Shown: positions 27,725-36,867, counted from the first letter of the stretch. The stretch is 64,000 bases of DNA from Micromonospora sp. NBC_01740 (GCF_035920365.1 NZ_CP109150.1:1922001-1986000), one strand, 5' to 3'. Notes: generated by a model from the letters alone, not told the origin. Numbers and translations are program-made.

Positions 27725-28180
27725 ATGAGAAAGCCGGTCAGGACTGCTGGGATCCTTTTCGGGCTGGGTGTCGGCGTCGCCGTCGGCTCGTCCCTCGGCG
27801 CGGACGCCGCCTGGCCCGGCGTCGCGGTCGCCGTGCTCGGTGTCGGCCTGTCCCTGGTCGGCACAGCGGGATCCGCTCCAACGGGGGACAACATGGTCGA
27901 CCCTGACGGGGACGCCTGGTTGACCACTTCCATGACGGCCGCGGAGAGAGCGGCTGCCGCGGAGCAACGGTGGCAGGATCAGACGCGGCCCACGCTCAGT
28001 GGTCTCGGCAACCGGGTGGAACAGATCCTCAGGCTCGCAGAGAAACAGGGGGAAGACCACCGCAACGCGGCGCGGCGTGAGTCCGAGGAACTCGTCGACA
28101 CCGCGCGGCGGGAGGCGGAGACGATCGTCAACCGGGCGCGCGAAGAGGCGGCCCGGATCGCTGGCGCCGAGGGCGGGTAG
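27725..28180 (+). CDS. Small membrane protein with coiled-coil tail
   Basis: The 151-residue product starts MRKPVRTAGILFGLGVGVAV and has two hydrophobic helices (about 7-25 and 30-48). A polar linker (PTGDNMVDPDGDAWLTTSM) comes next, and then a charged heptad-rich tail (RVEQILRLAEKQGEDHRNAA, ESEELVDTARREAETIVNRA). The tail resembles the coiled coils of DivIVA-like or F-ATPase b-type proteins. ATG 27725 follows GGAGGAGG. Its TAG lies inside the first copy of a 21-base tandem repeat. It has no recognised family; a scaffold role at the membrane is only a guess. Confidence 0.75.
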   Translation: MRKPVRTAGILFGLGVGVAVGSSLGADAAWPGVAVAVLGVGLSLVGTAGSAPTGDNMVDPDGDAWLTTSMTAAERAAAAEQRWQDQTRPTLSGLGNRVEQILRLAEKQGEDHRNAARRESEELVDTARREAETIVNRAREEAARIAGAEGG

Positions 28181-28252
28181 CGCGGCGGCGAGGGCGGGTA
28201 GCGCGGCGGCGAGGGCGGGTAGCGCGGCGGCGAGGGCGGGTAGCGCGGCGGC
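28169..28252. repeat. Four 21-bp tandem repeats across a stop codon
   Basis: Four identical copies of a 21-base unit (GAGGGCGGGTAGCGCGGCGG plus C) run head to tail. The first copy contains the last codons and the TAG of the gene at 27725-28180; the other three fill the gap to the convergent membrane-protein gene. Confidence 0.95.
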
Positions 28253-28259
28253 GAGTGTT

Positions 28260-28814
28260 TCAGGCCCGGGTGGGCGGCGTCCCGCTGCGCCCGCGACCCC
28301 GGCGCAGCAGCCGGGCGGCGATCACGGGCAGCAGGTTCAGCACGACAATGAGCGCGACCACCAACGAGACGATCTGGCCGGTGGCGAGCCCGTGCAGCGC
28401 CAGCACCAGCCAGGCGCAGGCGCCGGTGAGCAGCGCCTGGGCCGCCACGCGCAGCAGAACCCGCTGAATTGGCTGTGCCGTGCCGTCCGGGCCGGGCTTG
28501 GGGTCGCGCTGCCAGATCGTGCTGACCGACGCCGCGATCGCGATCAGCAGGGCGATGTCCAGCGCCCAGATCGCTGCCGTACCGACGCCAGCGTCGTTGG
28601 TCTGCGAAGGCACGGCGACTGTCGCGGCCACAAGCACGACGAGGGTCGGCGGCCAGGTGAAAAGGAAGGCCCATACCGCTGTCGTGATCGGGTTCCGGTT
28701 CGGGTTCGGCAGGCCTGGCGGTGACTGCACCTGTTGCGTGATGCCGTCGATCACGTCGTCGGAGGCTCGCACCAACTGACGAGCCGAACGAGTGTCGGGC
28801 ATCGGATCTGACAT
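28260..28814 (-). CDS. Hypothetical four-helix membrane protein
   Basis: The 184-residue protein has a polar N terminus (MSDPMPDTRSARQLVRASDD) and hydrophobic segments near 45-68, 78-98, 118-140 and 145-167. It ends with a basic tail (RRGRGRSGTPPTRA). No family is recognised. It lies between two minus-strand/plus-strand unknowns in a segment found between the tad operon and the helicase. The stop is 8 bases from the tandem repeats. Likely an integral cytoplasmic-membrane protein of unknown role. Confidence 0.75.
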   Translation of the reverse strand: MSDPMPDTRSARQLVRASDDVIDGITQQVQSPPGLPNPNRNPITTAVWAFLFTWPPTLVVLVAATVAVPSQTNDAGVGTAAIWALDIALLIAIAASVSTIWQRDPKPGPDGTAQPIQRVLLRVAAQALLTGACAWLVLALHGLATGQIVSLVVALIVVLNLLPVIAARLLRRGRGRSGTPPTRA

Positions 28815-28901
28815 GCGAGCAAGCCTAATAACCTCTCGCTATGCCGGGCTCGGGCCGTGCCCGGGCCGGGTGCCGGAAGTCGACACCTCGGCCCGGACGG
28901 A

Positions 28902-29480
28902 TCAGCGTCCCTGGAGTGCGTCGAGGGCGATGGCCATCGCGATCACGAGGCGGCGGTCGACCTGCGGCTGGTGGATCTGGACGATGTACCGGTCGCGCAG
29001 GCCCCACTTCTTGATGACGGAGAAGACCGGCTGACCGCCAGCGACGAAGTCGAAGTGGTAGGGCAGCCAGGACAGCGAGTCGACGAACCGGCGGAGCAGG
29101 GCCACCGGCATGCTGCGTTCCTGGCCGGTGACCTGCGGCAGGCCGGGCTGCTCGACGTGCCAGGTGGACCGCAGCAGGGACTGGGCGAAGTCCTTGCGGA
29201 ACAGGCCGATCGGGCTGCCGGCGTGGTCGGTCACGTCGTACGTGGCGCCGAGGTCGAGACGCTGGCGGGCCTTGAAGCCGAGCAGGGGCTGCTGCTTCGA
29301 GTCGTCGGTGTAGATCGTCACCTGCTCCTTGAAGGCGAGCCGCTTCTGCTGGGCGAACGCCAGCAGCCCACCTTCCGAGCCGTCCGGTGCGACGGAGTGC
29401 ACCTCGTACTGGTTGACCATCATCCGGATTCGCTGCCGGATGTGGAACTGCTGCTGGGCCTGCAAGTTGTCGGGCTGCAT
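28902..29480 (-). CDS. LURP-one-related / scramblase-like barrel protein
   Basis: The 192-residue protein has the YxjI/LURP-one pattern: HIRQRIRMMVNQYEVHS at the start, GLLAFAQQKRLAFKEQVTIY, LLGFKARQRLDLGATYDVTD with GSPIGLFRKDF, and a hydrophobic C-terminal helix (RRLVIAMAIALDAL). This is a tubby-like beta barrel around a central helix; related proteins bind membrane lipids. ATG 29478-29480 is preceded by GAAGGAGAAC. No substrate or partner is evident. A 28-base tandem repeat lies upstream. Confidence 0.82.
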   Translation of the reverse strand: MQPDNLQAQQQFHIRQRIRMMVNQYEVHSVAPDGSEGGLLAFAQQKRLAFKEQVTIYTDDSKQQPLLGFKARQRLDLGATYDVTDHAGSPIGLFRKDFAQSLLRSTWHVEQPGLPQVTGQERSMPVALLRRFVDSLSWLPYHFDFVAGGQPVFSVIKKWGLRDRYIVQIHQPQVDRRLVIAMAIALDALQGR

Positions 29481-29581
29481 GGGTTCTCCTTCGAGGGGTC
29501 GCCGGAGTGTCGCACAGCTTCAACCGCGCTGCCGCCCACAGGTCACGCGGCCCCACCCGCAGCCCGCCCGGCTCCGCCACT

Positions 29582-29693
29582 CGCAACCCGGTCAGTCACG
29601 CACCGGCACCGCAACCCGGTCAGTCAGGCACCGGCACCGGCACCCGGTCAGTCACGCACCGGCACCGCAACCCGGCCAGCCACGCACCGGCAG
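29582..29693. repeat. Four 28-bp tandem repeats
   Basis: Four head-to-tail copies start at 29582, 29610, 29638 and 29666 (unit begins CGCAACCCGGTCAGTCACGC). The copies differ at a few positions, mainly in the last. They fill most of the gap downstream of the 68-residue gene at 29723. No spacer sequences separate them, so this is not a CRISPR array. Confidence 0.92.
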
Positions 29694-29722
29694 CCGCAAC
29701 GGTCGGCCCGCGTGCACCGGTC

Positions 29723-29929
29723 TCAGCGCCCGCCGTCGACGGTCGCCTTCAGCGCCCACGCGTTGAGGACCTGGTGGATGCTGCGCAGCCGCTCGTTGAT
29801 CTGCTCCAGGCGCTCGGCCTGCGCCAGCCCGGCGAGCGCGGAGCCCAGGGCGATCTGCTGGTCGAGGGTGAGTTTCTCCTGGTCGATCGTGTAGAGCAGG
29901 TCGACGGTCTCGGCGATGGTGTCGGCCAC
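29723..29929 (-). CDS. Small helical hypothetical protein
   Basis: The 68-residue product reads VADTIAETVDLLYTIDQEKL, then repeated helical segments ending LRSIHQVLNAWALKATVDGG. It is soluble, acidic and probably a helical bundle. GTG 29927-29929 is chosen for the strong GAAGGAGGAG site; an earlier GTG at 29992 lacks one. It is in the same direction as the helicase 90 bases upstream on the minus strand, so it may be the last gene of that transcript. Family unknown. Confidence 0.72.
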   Translation of the reverse strand: MADTIAETVDLLYTIDQEKLTLDQQIALGSALAGLAQAERLEQINERLRSIHQVLNAWALKATVDGGR

Positions 29930-30019
29930 GACTCCTCCTTCGGGCGGGAAGGGCAGCTGGGGATCCGCGAGCTTGCATGGAAGCGCTCCCACACCCTTGA
30001 TGCCCGGGGGGAAGAGGTT

Positions 30020-32578
30020 CTATGCCTGCTTCCCGCGACCCGGGACGGGGGCGTCCCCGGCAGGCGGTTCCGCCACCACCGGGGAGCGGAAGCCGCCCGA
30101 GCCCTCGGGGCCGCCGGTGGCGGCATCGTCCGCAGCGGCGCGTTCCCCCGGAATGGGAAAGTGGGAGGGGCCGTCGGACTGGCGGGGTGCCGGCACGGCG
30201 TCGGGCAGGTTGGTGAGCACCACGTCCAGCACCTTGACGGCGTCCGGCTTGGAGAGCGGGTTGTTGCCGTTGCCGCACTTCGGGGACTGCACGCAGGACG
30301 GGCAGCCCGCCTCGCAGCCGCACTCCGCGATCGCGTCGCGGGTGGCCCGCAGCCAGGCTGCCGCCGTCCCGTACGCGCGCTCGGCGAAGCCCGCTCCACC
30401 CGGGTGCCCGTCGTAGACGAAGACCGTCGGGGCCTCGGTGTCCGGGTGCGCCGCCGTCGACAGTCCGCCGATGTCCCAGCGGTCGCAGGTCGCGGTGAGC
30501 GGCAGCAGGCCGATCGCGGCGTGCTCGGCGGCGTGCAGCGCGCCCGGCACGTCGGCGGGCTCCACGCCGGCGGCCGTCAGGGACTGCGGCGACAGGGTGA
30601 ACCAGACCGCGACGGTACGCAGTTCCCGGGCCGGCAGGTCCAGCGGGCGGGTGTCGATGACCTCGCCGGTGGCGATCCGTCGCCGCTGGTACGACACCAC
30701 CTGGCTGGTCACGTCGACCTCGCCGAGGAAGAGCCCGACGGGGCCGGCGTCCACGTACGAGCGGACCGACACCACCGACAGCGAGGTGACGTCGCGGGCG
30801 TGGGTGGACCAGTCCGGCTCCTCGGGGTGCACCAGCGCGCACCCGTCGGCCAGGTCGAGCGAGTCGACCACGTACGAGACGCCCTGGTGCAGGTAGACCG
30901 CGCCGGGGTGGAGCAGGAAGTGCGACGAGCCGCCGTCGACGGTGCCGAGCAGTCGCCCGGTCGCCGCCTCCACCACGCAGACCGGTGCGCCGCCCTCGCC
31001 GCGCAGGTCCACCTCCGGCCGCTCCCGGTGCCGCCAGTACCAGCCGGTCGGCCGCTGCCGCAGCGCCCCCGCCGCCACCAGTTGGTCCACCGCCTCCTTC
31101 GCCCCGTCGCCGAAGAGTGCCAGGTCGTCGGGGGTCAGTGGCGCCTCGGCCGCGGCGCAGGCGAGCTGCGGTGCCAGCACGTACGGGTTGGCCGGGTCGA
31201 GCACGGTCGCCTCCACCGGCCGCCCGAACACCGCCTCGGGATGGTGCACGAGATAGGTGTCGAGCGGGTCGTCCCGGGCGACCAGCACGGCGAGCGCCTC
31301 CTGCCCGGAGCGCCCCGCCCGGCCGGCCTGCTGCCACAGGGAGGCGCGGGTGCCCGGGTAGCCGCAGATCAGCACCGCGTCGAGGCCGACCAGGTCGACG
31401 CCCAGCTCCAGCGCGTTGGTCGAGGCCAGCCCGAGCAGGTCGCCGTGCAGCAGCGCCCGCTCCAGTTCGCGTCGCTCCTCGCGCAGGTAGCCGGCCCGGT
31501 AGGCGGCCACCCGGTCGCCGAGCCCGGGCACCGCCTCGTCGAGGGACCGGCGGGCGTTCGCCGCCACCACCTCGGCGCCGCGCCGGGAGCGTACGAAGGC
31601 CAGCGTGCGTACCCCCTCGGCGACCGTGTCGGCGAGCAGGTCGGCCGTCTCCCGCAGCGCCGACCGGCGGACCTGGGTGAGGTCCGCCTGCTGGTCGGCG
31701 GCGGAGTCCCGCGGCAGCAGCGGCGGCTCCCAGAGCGCGAACGTCACCCCGCCGCGGGGCGAGGTGTCCTCGGTGACGGCGGTCACGGGCACCCCGGTGA
31801 GCCGCCCCGCCGCCGTCGCCGGGTCGCCGGACGTGGCCGAGGCCAGTACGAAGACGGGCGTGCTGCGGAACCGGGCGCACTGCCGCCGCAGCCGGCGCAG
31901 CACGTGCGCGACGTGCGAGCCGAAGACCCCCCGGTAGGTGTGGCACTCGTCGATCACCACGTACGTGAGCCGGCGCAGGAAACCGGACCACTGGGCGTGC
32001 CCGGGCAGGATGCCGTGGTGCAGCATGTCGGGGTTGGTCAGCACGAACCGGGAGTGCTTGCGGATCCACTCCCGTTCGGCGCGCGGGGTGTCGCCGTCGT
32101 AGCAGGCGGGGCGTACCCCCTCCAGTTCGAGCGCGGCGACGGCGCGCAACTGGTCGGCGGCGAGCGCCTTCGTCGGCGCCAGGTAGAGCACGGTGGCCCG
32201 GGGGTCGGCGAGCAGGGTGGCCAGGGCGGGAAGCTGGTAGGCCAGGGACTTGCCGGACGCGGTGCCCGTGGCCACCACGACGTGCCGGCCGTCGTACGCC
32301 AGGGTGGCCGCCTCCGCCTGATGCCGCCAGGGCGCGACCACGCCGCGTCGGGCGAACGCCGCGCGCAGTTCCTCCGGTGCCCAGTCCGGCCACGGGGCGG
32401 GCTCGCCGGCCCGTGCCGGCACCCGCTCGACGTGGGTGACCGGGTCGGCGCCGGCGCGGGCGCGCAGCCGACCCAGCAGGTCGGCCGGCGCCGGGTGCGT
32501 CGGGCCGGAGCGGTCGGACGACGGCTTCAGGTCGTGGCGCGGCGCTGGCTGCGCCGAGCTGGAGCCGTCGGTGGTCAC
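30020..32578 (-). CDS. DEAD/DEAH-box helicase with DUF1998 zinc domain (MrfA-like)
   Basis: The 852-residue superfamily 2 helicase has Walker A GTASGKS at 105-111, DECH at 210-213, SAT-type motif III (LASATSGDP), motif V (ASTNALELGVDL) and motif VI (QQAGRAGRSG). The C-terminal DUF1998 region ends with the four-Cys cluster CGCEAGCPSC...KCGNGNN. This is the MrfA family, which acts in mitomycin-type DNA damage repair in Bacillus and mycobacteria; M. tuberculosis Rv3649 holds the same place beside the tad genes. The start is uncertain: GTG 32576-32578 is used, with only weak ribosome-site support; the open frame runs to 32758. The last 50 residues are disordered. Confidence 0.92.
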   Translation of the reverse strand: MTTDGSSSAQPAPRHDLKPSSDRSGPTHPAPADLLGRLRARAGADPVTHVERVPARAGEPAPWPDWAPEELRAAFARRGVVAPWRHQAEAATLAYDGRHVVVATGTASGKSLAYQLPALATLLADPRATVLYLAPTKALAADQLRAVAALELEGVRPACYDGDTPRAEREWIRKHSRFVLTNPDMLHHGILPGHAQWSGFLRRLTYVVIDECHTYRGVFGSHVAHVLRRLRRQCARFRSTPVFVLASATSGDPATAAGRLTGVPVTAVTEDTSPRGGVTFALWEPPLLPRDSAADQQADLTQVRRSALRETADLLADTVAEGVRTLAFVRSRRGAEVVAANARRSLDEAVPGLGDRVAAYRAGYLREERRELERALLHGDLLGLASTNALELGVDLVGLDAVLICGYPGTRASLWQQAGRAGRSGQEALAVLVARDDPLDTYLVHHPEAVFGRPVEATVLDPANPYVLAPQLACAAAEAPLTPDDLALFGDGAKEAVDQLVAAGALRQRPTGWYWRHRERPEVDLRGEGGAPVCVVEAATGRLLGTVDGGSSHFLLHPGAVYLHQGVSYVVDSLDLADGCALVHPEEPDWSTHARDVTSLSVVSVRSYVDAGPVGLFLGEVDVTSQVVSYQRRRIATGEVIDTRPLDLPARELRTVAVWFTLSPQSLTAAGVEPADVPGALHAAEHAAIGLLPLTATCDRWDIGGLSTAAHPDTEAPTVFVYDGHPGGAGFAERAYGTAAAWLRATRDAIAECGCEAGCPSCVQSPKCGNGNNPLSKPDAVKVLDVVLTNLPDAVPAPRQSDGPSHFPIPGERAAADDAATGGPEGSGGFRSPVVAEPPAGDAPVPGRGKQA

Positions 32579-32719
32579 GTCCTGCACTCTCGCACTGGTG
32601 TTCGGAGATGGAAAGCGGGGGGCCGGGGTAAGGGGAGGCTCCGCCGGTGAGCAGAGCCGGTCTCCGGCGGGGATGGTTAGATGCCCAGGAGAGTTTACGG
32701 CTCTTGCGAGGGAGGACCG

Positions 32720-33076
32720 ATGGAGCTGTCGCTGGCGACCCGCACCGTGGGCGAGCACACGGTGCTCGAAGTCGGCGGTGAGGTGGACGTCTACACCGCG
32801 CCCCGGCTACGGGAGCGGCTCCTCGAGCTGATCGACGGTGGGGCCCGTCACGTCGTGGTCGACCTGGGTCGGGTGGACTTCCTCGACTCCACCGGGCTGG
32901 GCGTGCTGGTCGGCGCGCTCAAGCGGCTGCGCGCGGCCGGCGGCTCGTTCGCCCTGGTCTGCGACAAGGAGCCGCTGCTCAAGATCTTCCGGATCACCGC
33001 GCTCGACCAGGTCTTCCCGCTGCATCCCACGGTCGACGCGGCGGTCGGCACCGACCCGGCCGGCACCGGCGTCTGA
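32720..33076 (+). CDS. Anti-sigma factor antagonist (STAS domain, BldG-like)
   Basis: The 118-residue single STAS domain has the phosphorylation site FLDSTGLG with Ser57. Such proteins bind partner anti-sigma kinases when unphosphorylated and so release a sigma factor. ATG 32720 follows GGGAGGA. The stop overlaps the start of the RsbW-like gene (TGATG at 33074-33078), so the antagonist and its probable partner are made together. Its place beside the helicase matches bldG (SCO3549) and its partner SCO3548 in S. coelicolor as I recall; BldG controls development and antibiotic production there. Confidence 0.9.
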   Translation: MELSLATRTVGEHTVLEVGGEVDVYTAPRLRERLLELIDGGARHVVVDLGRVDFLDSTGLGVLVGALKRLRAAGGSFALVCDKEPLLKIFRITALDQVFPLHPTVDAAVGTDPAGTGV

Positions 33077-33510
33077 TGGCCACGGTCAAGCTCTCCTTCT
33101 CGCCGGCCCCGGTGCACGTGCGCACCGCGCGCCTGGTCGGCGTGGCGGTCGCCCGGCGGGCCGGGGTCCGCGAGGAGCTGCTGGACGAGGTGCGGCTGGC
33201 CATCGGCGAGGCGTGCACCCGCGCGGTCGCCCTGCACCGCCAGTACGGCGTGTCCGAGCCCGTGCTCGTCGAGATGTCCGACACGGGCGCGTACGCGGTG
33301 CGCGTCGTCGACCGCGCGCCGATCGAGGCCGGTCTCGGCCTGGCGGCGCTCAACGCCGACCAGCTCGCCAACGAGTCGCTCGACGAGGACGACCTCACCA
33401 CCGGCGTGGGCTTCGCGCTGCTTGCCGGTTTCGTCGAGGACCTCCAGGTGCGCCCGGTCGACGAGGGCGTCGGCACCGAGGTGCGGATGGTCTGGCCCGT
33501 CGGCCGGTGA
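33076..33510 (+). CDS. Anti-sigma regulatory factor (HATPase, RsbW-like), BldG partner
   Basis: The 144-residue protein has the N-box helix of GHKL kinases (LLDEVRLAIGEACTRAVALH, near residues 36-55, with E in the N-box where Asn is common) and a reduced G-box (LTTGVGFALLAGFVEDLQV). It should bind the upstream STAS protein and a sigma factor. The changed N-box leaves kinase activity open. Its ATG shares one base with the upstream stop. A hairpin terminator follows 43 bases after the stop, so the two genes form a closed operon. Confidence 0.85.
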   Translation: MATVKLSFSPAPVHVRTARLVGVAVARRAGVREELLDEVRLAIGEACTRAVALHRQYGVSEPVLVEMSDTGAYAVRVVDRAPIEAGLGLAALNADQLANESLDEDDLTTGVGFALLAGFVEDLQVRPVDEGVGTEVRMVWPVGR

Positions 33511-33552
33511 GCTGATCTTCCACCGCCCTCGCCGAGGGCGTCGTACGCCGTG

Positions 33553-33583
33553 AGAGGCCGTGTCCCGCCGGGGCGCGGCCTCT
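33553..33583 (+). terminator. Terminator of the anti-sigma pair
   Basis: AGAGGCCG at 33553-33560 pairs with CGGCCTCT at 33576-33583 and is followed by TTGG. It closes the two-gene operon. Confidence 0.75.
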
Positions 33584-33855
33584 TTGGCATGGATGGGCTC
33601 CTATATCAGATTTTTCCTCATAACACAGCGACGAAGATCATCGCGGCGCGGTGCCCCCTCGGTGTGACCTCCAACACTGTGGAGGGCTAGAGTACGCGAG
33701 TTGTCAGCAAGTGATCCATCCCGCGGCCAGCGGGAACGGTTGTTCATCGCTGGTCCGACCGGGGTGGAGTGGCGCGCGCTTGCGACTCCGCATCCAGGCG
33801 CCGGGTCGGTGCGTCTCCACCGGCCGGCGCGAGCGTTCGGTACAGGAGGACACAG
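33584..33855. other. hppA leader region
   Basis: The gap between the anti-sigma pair and hppA (33511-33855) has no gene. After the terminator it turns notably AT-rich (CCTATATCAGATTTTTCCTC near 33600) and then returns to normal composition before the hppA ribosome site AGGAGGACACAG. A promoter for hppA is very likely here; I could not fix -35 and -10 boxes with confidence. Confidence 0.5.
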
Positions 33856-36210
33856 ATGTCCGACACCTTGGCCGCCGATGGCGGCGGGATCTCCCTCACC
33901 GGAAACAACGTCACGTACGTCGTCATCGCCGCGGTCATCGCGCTGGTGGCGCTCGCCTTCGCCGGCGCGCTGACGAAGGCCGTACTGGCCGCCGGCAAGG
34001 GCACCAACAAAATGCAGGAGATCTCCGGCGCGGTCCAGGAGGGCGCCTCGGCCTACCTGCTCCGGCAGTTCCGGACCCTGGCGATCTTCGTGGTCATCGC
34101 CGTGGTGCTGCTCTTCCTGCTGCCGGTGCACGGCACCGACGGCAGCGAAGTGGCGGTGAAGATCGGCCGATCCGTCTTCTTCGTCGTGGGCGCGCTGTTC
34201 AGCGCGTTCATCGGCGGCGCCGGCATGTGGCTGGCCACCCGGGCCAACCTGCGGGTCGCCGCCGCCGCCCGGGAGCGCGAAGGCGGCCGGGAGGCCGCGA
34301 TGAAGATCGCCTTCCGCACCGGTGGCGTGGTCGGCTTCCTCACCGTCGGTCTCGGCCTCTTCGGCGCCGCGCTGGTCGTGCTGTTCTACCGCAGCGACGC
34401 GCCGACCGTGCTGGAGGGCTTCGGCTTCGGCGCCGCGCTGCTCGCCATGTTCATGCGGGTCGGCGGCGGCATCTTCACCAAGGCCGCCGACGTCGGCGCC
34501 GACCTGGTCGGCAAGGTCGAGCAGGGCATCCCCGAGGACGACCCGCGCAACGCCGCCACCATCGCCGACAACGTGGGCGACAACGTGGGTGACTGCGCCG
34601 GCATGGCCGCCGACCTCTTCGAGTCGTACGCGGTCACCCTGGTCGCCGCGCTGATCCTCGGCCGCGCCGCCTTCGGCGAGGAGGGCCTGGTCTTCCCGCT
34701 GATCGTCTCCACCATCGGTGTGCTCGTCGCGATCGTCGGCGTCTTCATCACCCGGCTGCGCGCCTCGGACCGCAACGGCCTGACCGCGATCAACCGGGCC
34801 TTCTACATCTCGGCGGTGCTCTCCGCGGTGCTGGTGGCGATCGCCACGTACGCGTACCTGCCGGCCACCTTCGCCGAGCTGGAGGGCGGGCTGACCGACG
34901 TCAGCGAGAACCCGCGGACGGTCGCCATCGGCGCGGTCGTCATCGGCATCGTGCTGGCGGCGGCGATCCAGGCGCTGACCGGCTACTTCACCGAGACCAA
35001 CCGGCGCCCGGTGCAGGACATCGGCAAGAGCTCGCAGACGGGCGCCGCCACCGTCATCCTCGCCGGCATCAGCATCGGCCTGGAGTCGGCGGTCTACTCG
35101 GCGCTGCTGATCGGCGCCGGCGTGTTCGGCGCGTTCCTGCTCGGCGGCAGCTCCATCACGCTCTCGCTGTTCGCCGTGGCGATGGCCGGCACCGGCCTGC
35201 TCACCACGGTCGGCGTGATCGTCGCGATGGACACCTTCGGCCCGATCTCCGACAACGCCCAGGGCGTGGCGGAGATGTCCGGCGACATCGACGAGCACGG
35301 CGCCCGGACGCTCACCGAGCTGGACGCGGTCGGCAACACCACCAAGGCGATCACCAAGGGCATCGCGATCGCCACGGCGGTGCTCGCCGCGACGGCGCTG
35401 TTCGGCTCGTACACCGACACGCTGCGCACCGCGTACTCGGACGCCGGAGTGGGCGACGTCGGCACCGAGATCCTCAACTCGCTGAACGTGGCGAACCCGC
35501 GCAACCTGGTCGGCCTGATCATCGGCGCCGCGGTGGTGTTCCTCTTCTCCGGCCTGGCCATCAACGCGGTCTCCCGCTCGGCGGGCGCGGTCGTGATGGA
35601 GGTACGCCGGCAGTTCCGTGAGCTGCCCGGCATCATGGACGGCACCCAGCGCCCCGAGTACGGCAAGGTCGTCGACATCTGCACCCGGGACGCGCAGCGC
35701 GAGCTGATGACCCCCGGTCTGCTCGCCATCCTCGCGCCGATCGCGGTGGGCTTCGGCCTCGGGCCCGGCGCGCTGGCGGCGTACCTGGCCGGTGCGATCG
35801 GCGCCGGCACGCTGATGGCGGTCTTCCTGTCCAACTCCGGTGGCGCCTGGGACAACGCCAAGAAGCTCGTCGAGGACGGCGCGTACGGCGGCAAGGGCTC
35901 CGAGTCGCACGCCGCCACGGTCATCGGCGACACCGTCGGCGACCCGTTCAAGGACACCGCCGGCCCGGCGATCAACCCGCTGATCAAGGTGATGAACCTG
36001 GTCTCACTGCTGATCGCGCCGGCCGTGGTGGCCTGGAGCGTGGGCGACGAGCGGAACACCGCCCTGCGGGTGGGGATCGCCGTGGTGGCGACGCTGATCA
36101 TCGCCGCGGCGGTGGTGTTCAGCAAGCGCAAGGGCGTGGCCATGTCCGACGCCGACTCCGGCACGGGTGCGGGCAGTCCGGACCAGCGGCCGGAGACGGT
36201 CAACGCCTGA
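33856..36210 (+). CDS. hppA: Pyrophosphate-energised proton pump (K+-independent)
   Basis: The 784-residue membrane protein couples hydrolysis of pyrophosphate to proton export. It has about 16 hydrophobic helices, the substrate loops DVGADLVGKVEQGIPEDDPR and DNVGDCAGMAADLFESY, and the C-terminal DTVGDPFKDTAGPAINPLIK. In GNTTKAITKG the position that separates the two classes is Lys, the mark of K+-independent enzymes. ATG 33856 follows AGGAGGACACAG. Frame upstream to 33769 is non-coding. Monocistronic by spacing. It recovers energy from pyrophosphate released in biosynthesis; many Micromonosporaceae and Streptomyces have it beside the BldG pair. Confidence 0.96.
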   Translation: MSDTLAADGGGISLTGNNVTYVVIAAVIALVALAFAGALTKAVLAAGKGTNKMQEISGAVQEGASAYLLRQFRTLAIFVVIAVVLLFLLPVHGTDGSEVAVKIGRSVFFVVGALFSAFIGGAGMWLATRANLRVAAAAREREGGREAAMKIAFRTGGVVGFLTVGLGLFGAALVVLFYRSDAPTVLEGFGFGAALLAMFMRVGGGIFTKAADVGADLVGKVEQGIPEDDPRNAATIADNVGDNVGDCAGMAADLFESYAVTLVAALILGRAAFGEEGLVFPLIVSTIGVLVAIVGVFITRLRASDRNGLTAINRAFYISAVLSAVLVAIATYAYLPATFAELEGGLTDVSENPRTVAIGAVVIGIVLAAAIQALTGYFTETNRRPVQDIGKSSQTGAATVILAGISIGLESAVYSALLIGAGVFGAFLLGGSSITLSLFAVAMAGTGLLTTVGVIVAMDTFGPISDNAQGVAEMSGDIDEHGARTLTELDAVGNTTKAITKGIAIATAVLAATALFGSYTDTLRTAYSDAGVGDVGTEILNSLNVANPRNLVGLIIGAAVVFLFSGLAINAVSRSAGAVVMEVRRQFRELPGIMDGTQRPEYGKVVDICTRDAQRELMTPGLLAILAPIAVGFGLGPGALAAYLAGAIGAGTLMAVFLSNSGGAWDNAKKLVEDGAYGGKGSESHAATVIGDTVGDPFKDTAGPAINPLIKVMNLVSLLIAPAVVAWSVGDERNTALRVGIAVVATLIIAAAVVFSKRKGVAMSDADSGTGAGSPDQRPETVNA

Positions 36211-36324
36211 TCCGTCCGACATCGGAGGTCCCCGGTCGGCCCGCGCGGCCGGCTGGGGACCGCCCGTGCCACCCGGCAAACCTGTCCGGTGCCCGGACTC
36301 GACAGAGGCCGTACGCTGCAACGC

Positions 36325-36867
36325 ATGCGCACGTGCCGGGCGGCAGCCGCCGGAAAGCTCACGGTGGTCCTGGCCACGCTCGTTCTCGTGCTGGCCGGAT
36401 GCGGCGGCGGCACCAACTCCCGGGCGTGGGCGGCGTCGGTCTGCACCGCGCTCACCCCGTGGCGGGCCGAGATCAGCAAGCTGACCAGCAGCACCGACCA
36501 GCAGATGACCGCCCAGACCACCCCGGCGCAGGCGAAGGAGAACCTGGTGCGGCTCTTCGGCGGCGCGGAGCAGGCCAGCGAGACCGCCCGACGCAAGGTC
36601 GAGGAGGCCGGCGTACCGGACGCCGAGCGCGGCGAGGAGGTCTCGGCGGGCTTCCAGGCCTCGCTGGCGAAGGTGCGCGACGCGTACGGCAGGGCCCGCG
36701 ACACCATCGACGGGCTGGGCACCGGCCAGCCCACCGTCTTCTACGACGGCGTCCGGGCCGCCGTGGAGACCCTGAACAAGGAGTACGACGCCAGCGCGCT
36801 CGACACCAGCCAGCTCAACTCCGAGGAGTTGAAACGCGCCTTCGACGAGGTGCCGGAGTGTCGCTGA
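36325..36867 (+). CDS. Putative lipoprotein
   Basis: The 180-residue precursor has a lipobox, LVLAGCGGG, near residue 24-28, so the mature protein should be lipid-anchored outside the membrane. The rest is helical and acidic (AKENLVRLFGGAEQASETAR, SLAKVRDAYGRARDTIDGLG). It ends with a second Cys (EVPECR). No family is recognised. ATG 36325 is used; an upstream in-frame ATG at 36289 would place the lipobox too far in. It overlaps the next gene by 10 bases. Confidence 0.85.
   Translation: MRTCRAAAAGKLTVVLATLVLVLAGCGGGTNSRAWAASVCTALTPWRAEISKLTSSTDQQMTAQTTPAQAKENLVRLFGGAEQASETARRKVEEAGVPDAERGEEVSAGFQASLAKVRDAYGRARDTIDGLGTGQPTVFYDGVRAAVETLNKEYDASALDTSQLNSEELKRAFDEVPECR

Noticed and set aside
29582..29693. 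Possible CRISPR array (28-bp repeats)
   Set aside because: Repeats are directly adjacent with no spacers and no cas genes are near.
33601..35910. Long minus-strand frame opposite hppA
   Set aside because: The + strand encodes a complete H+-pyrophosphatase; the opposite frame has no start signal and biased composition.
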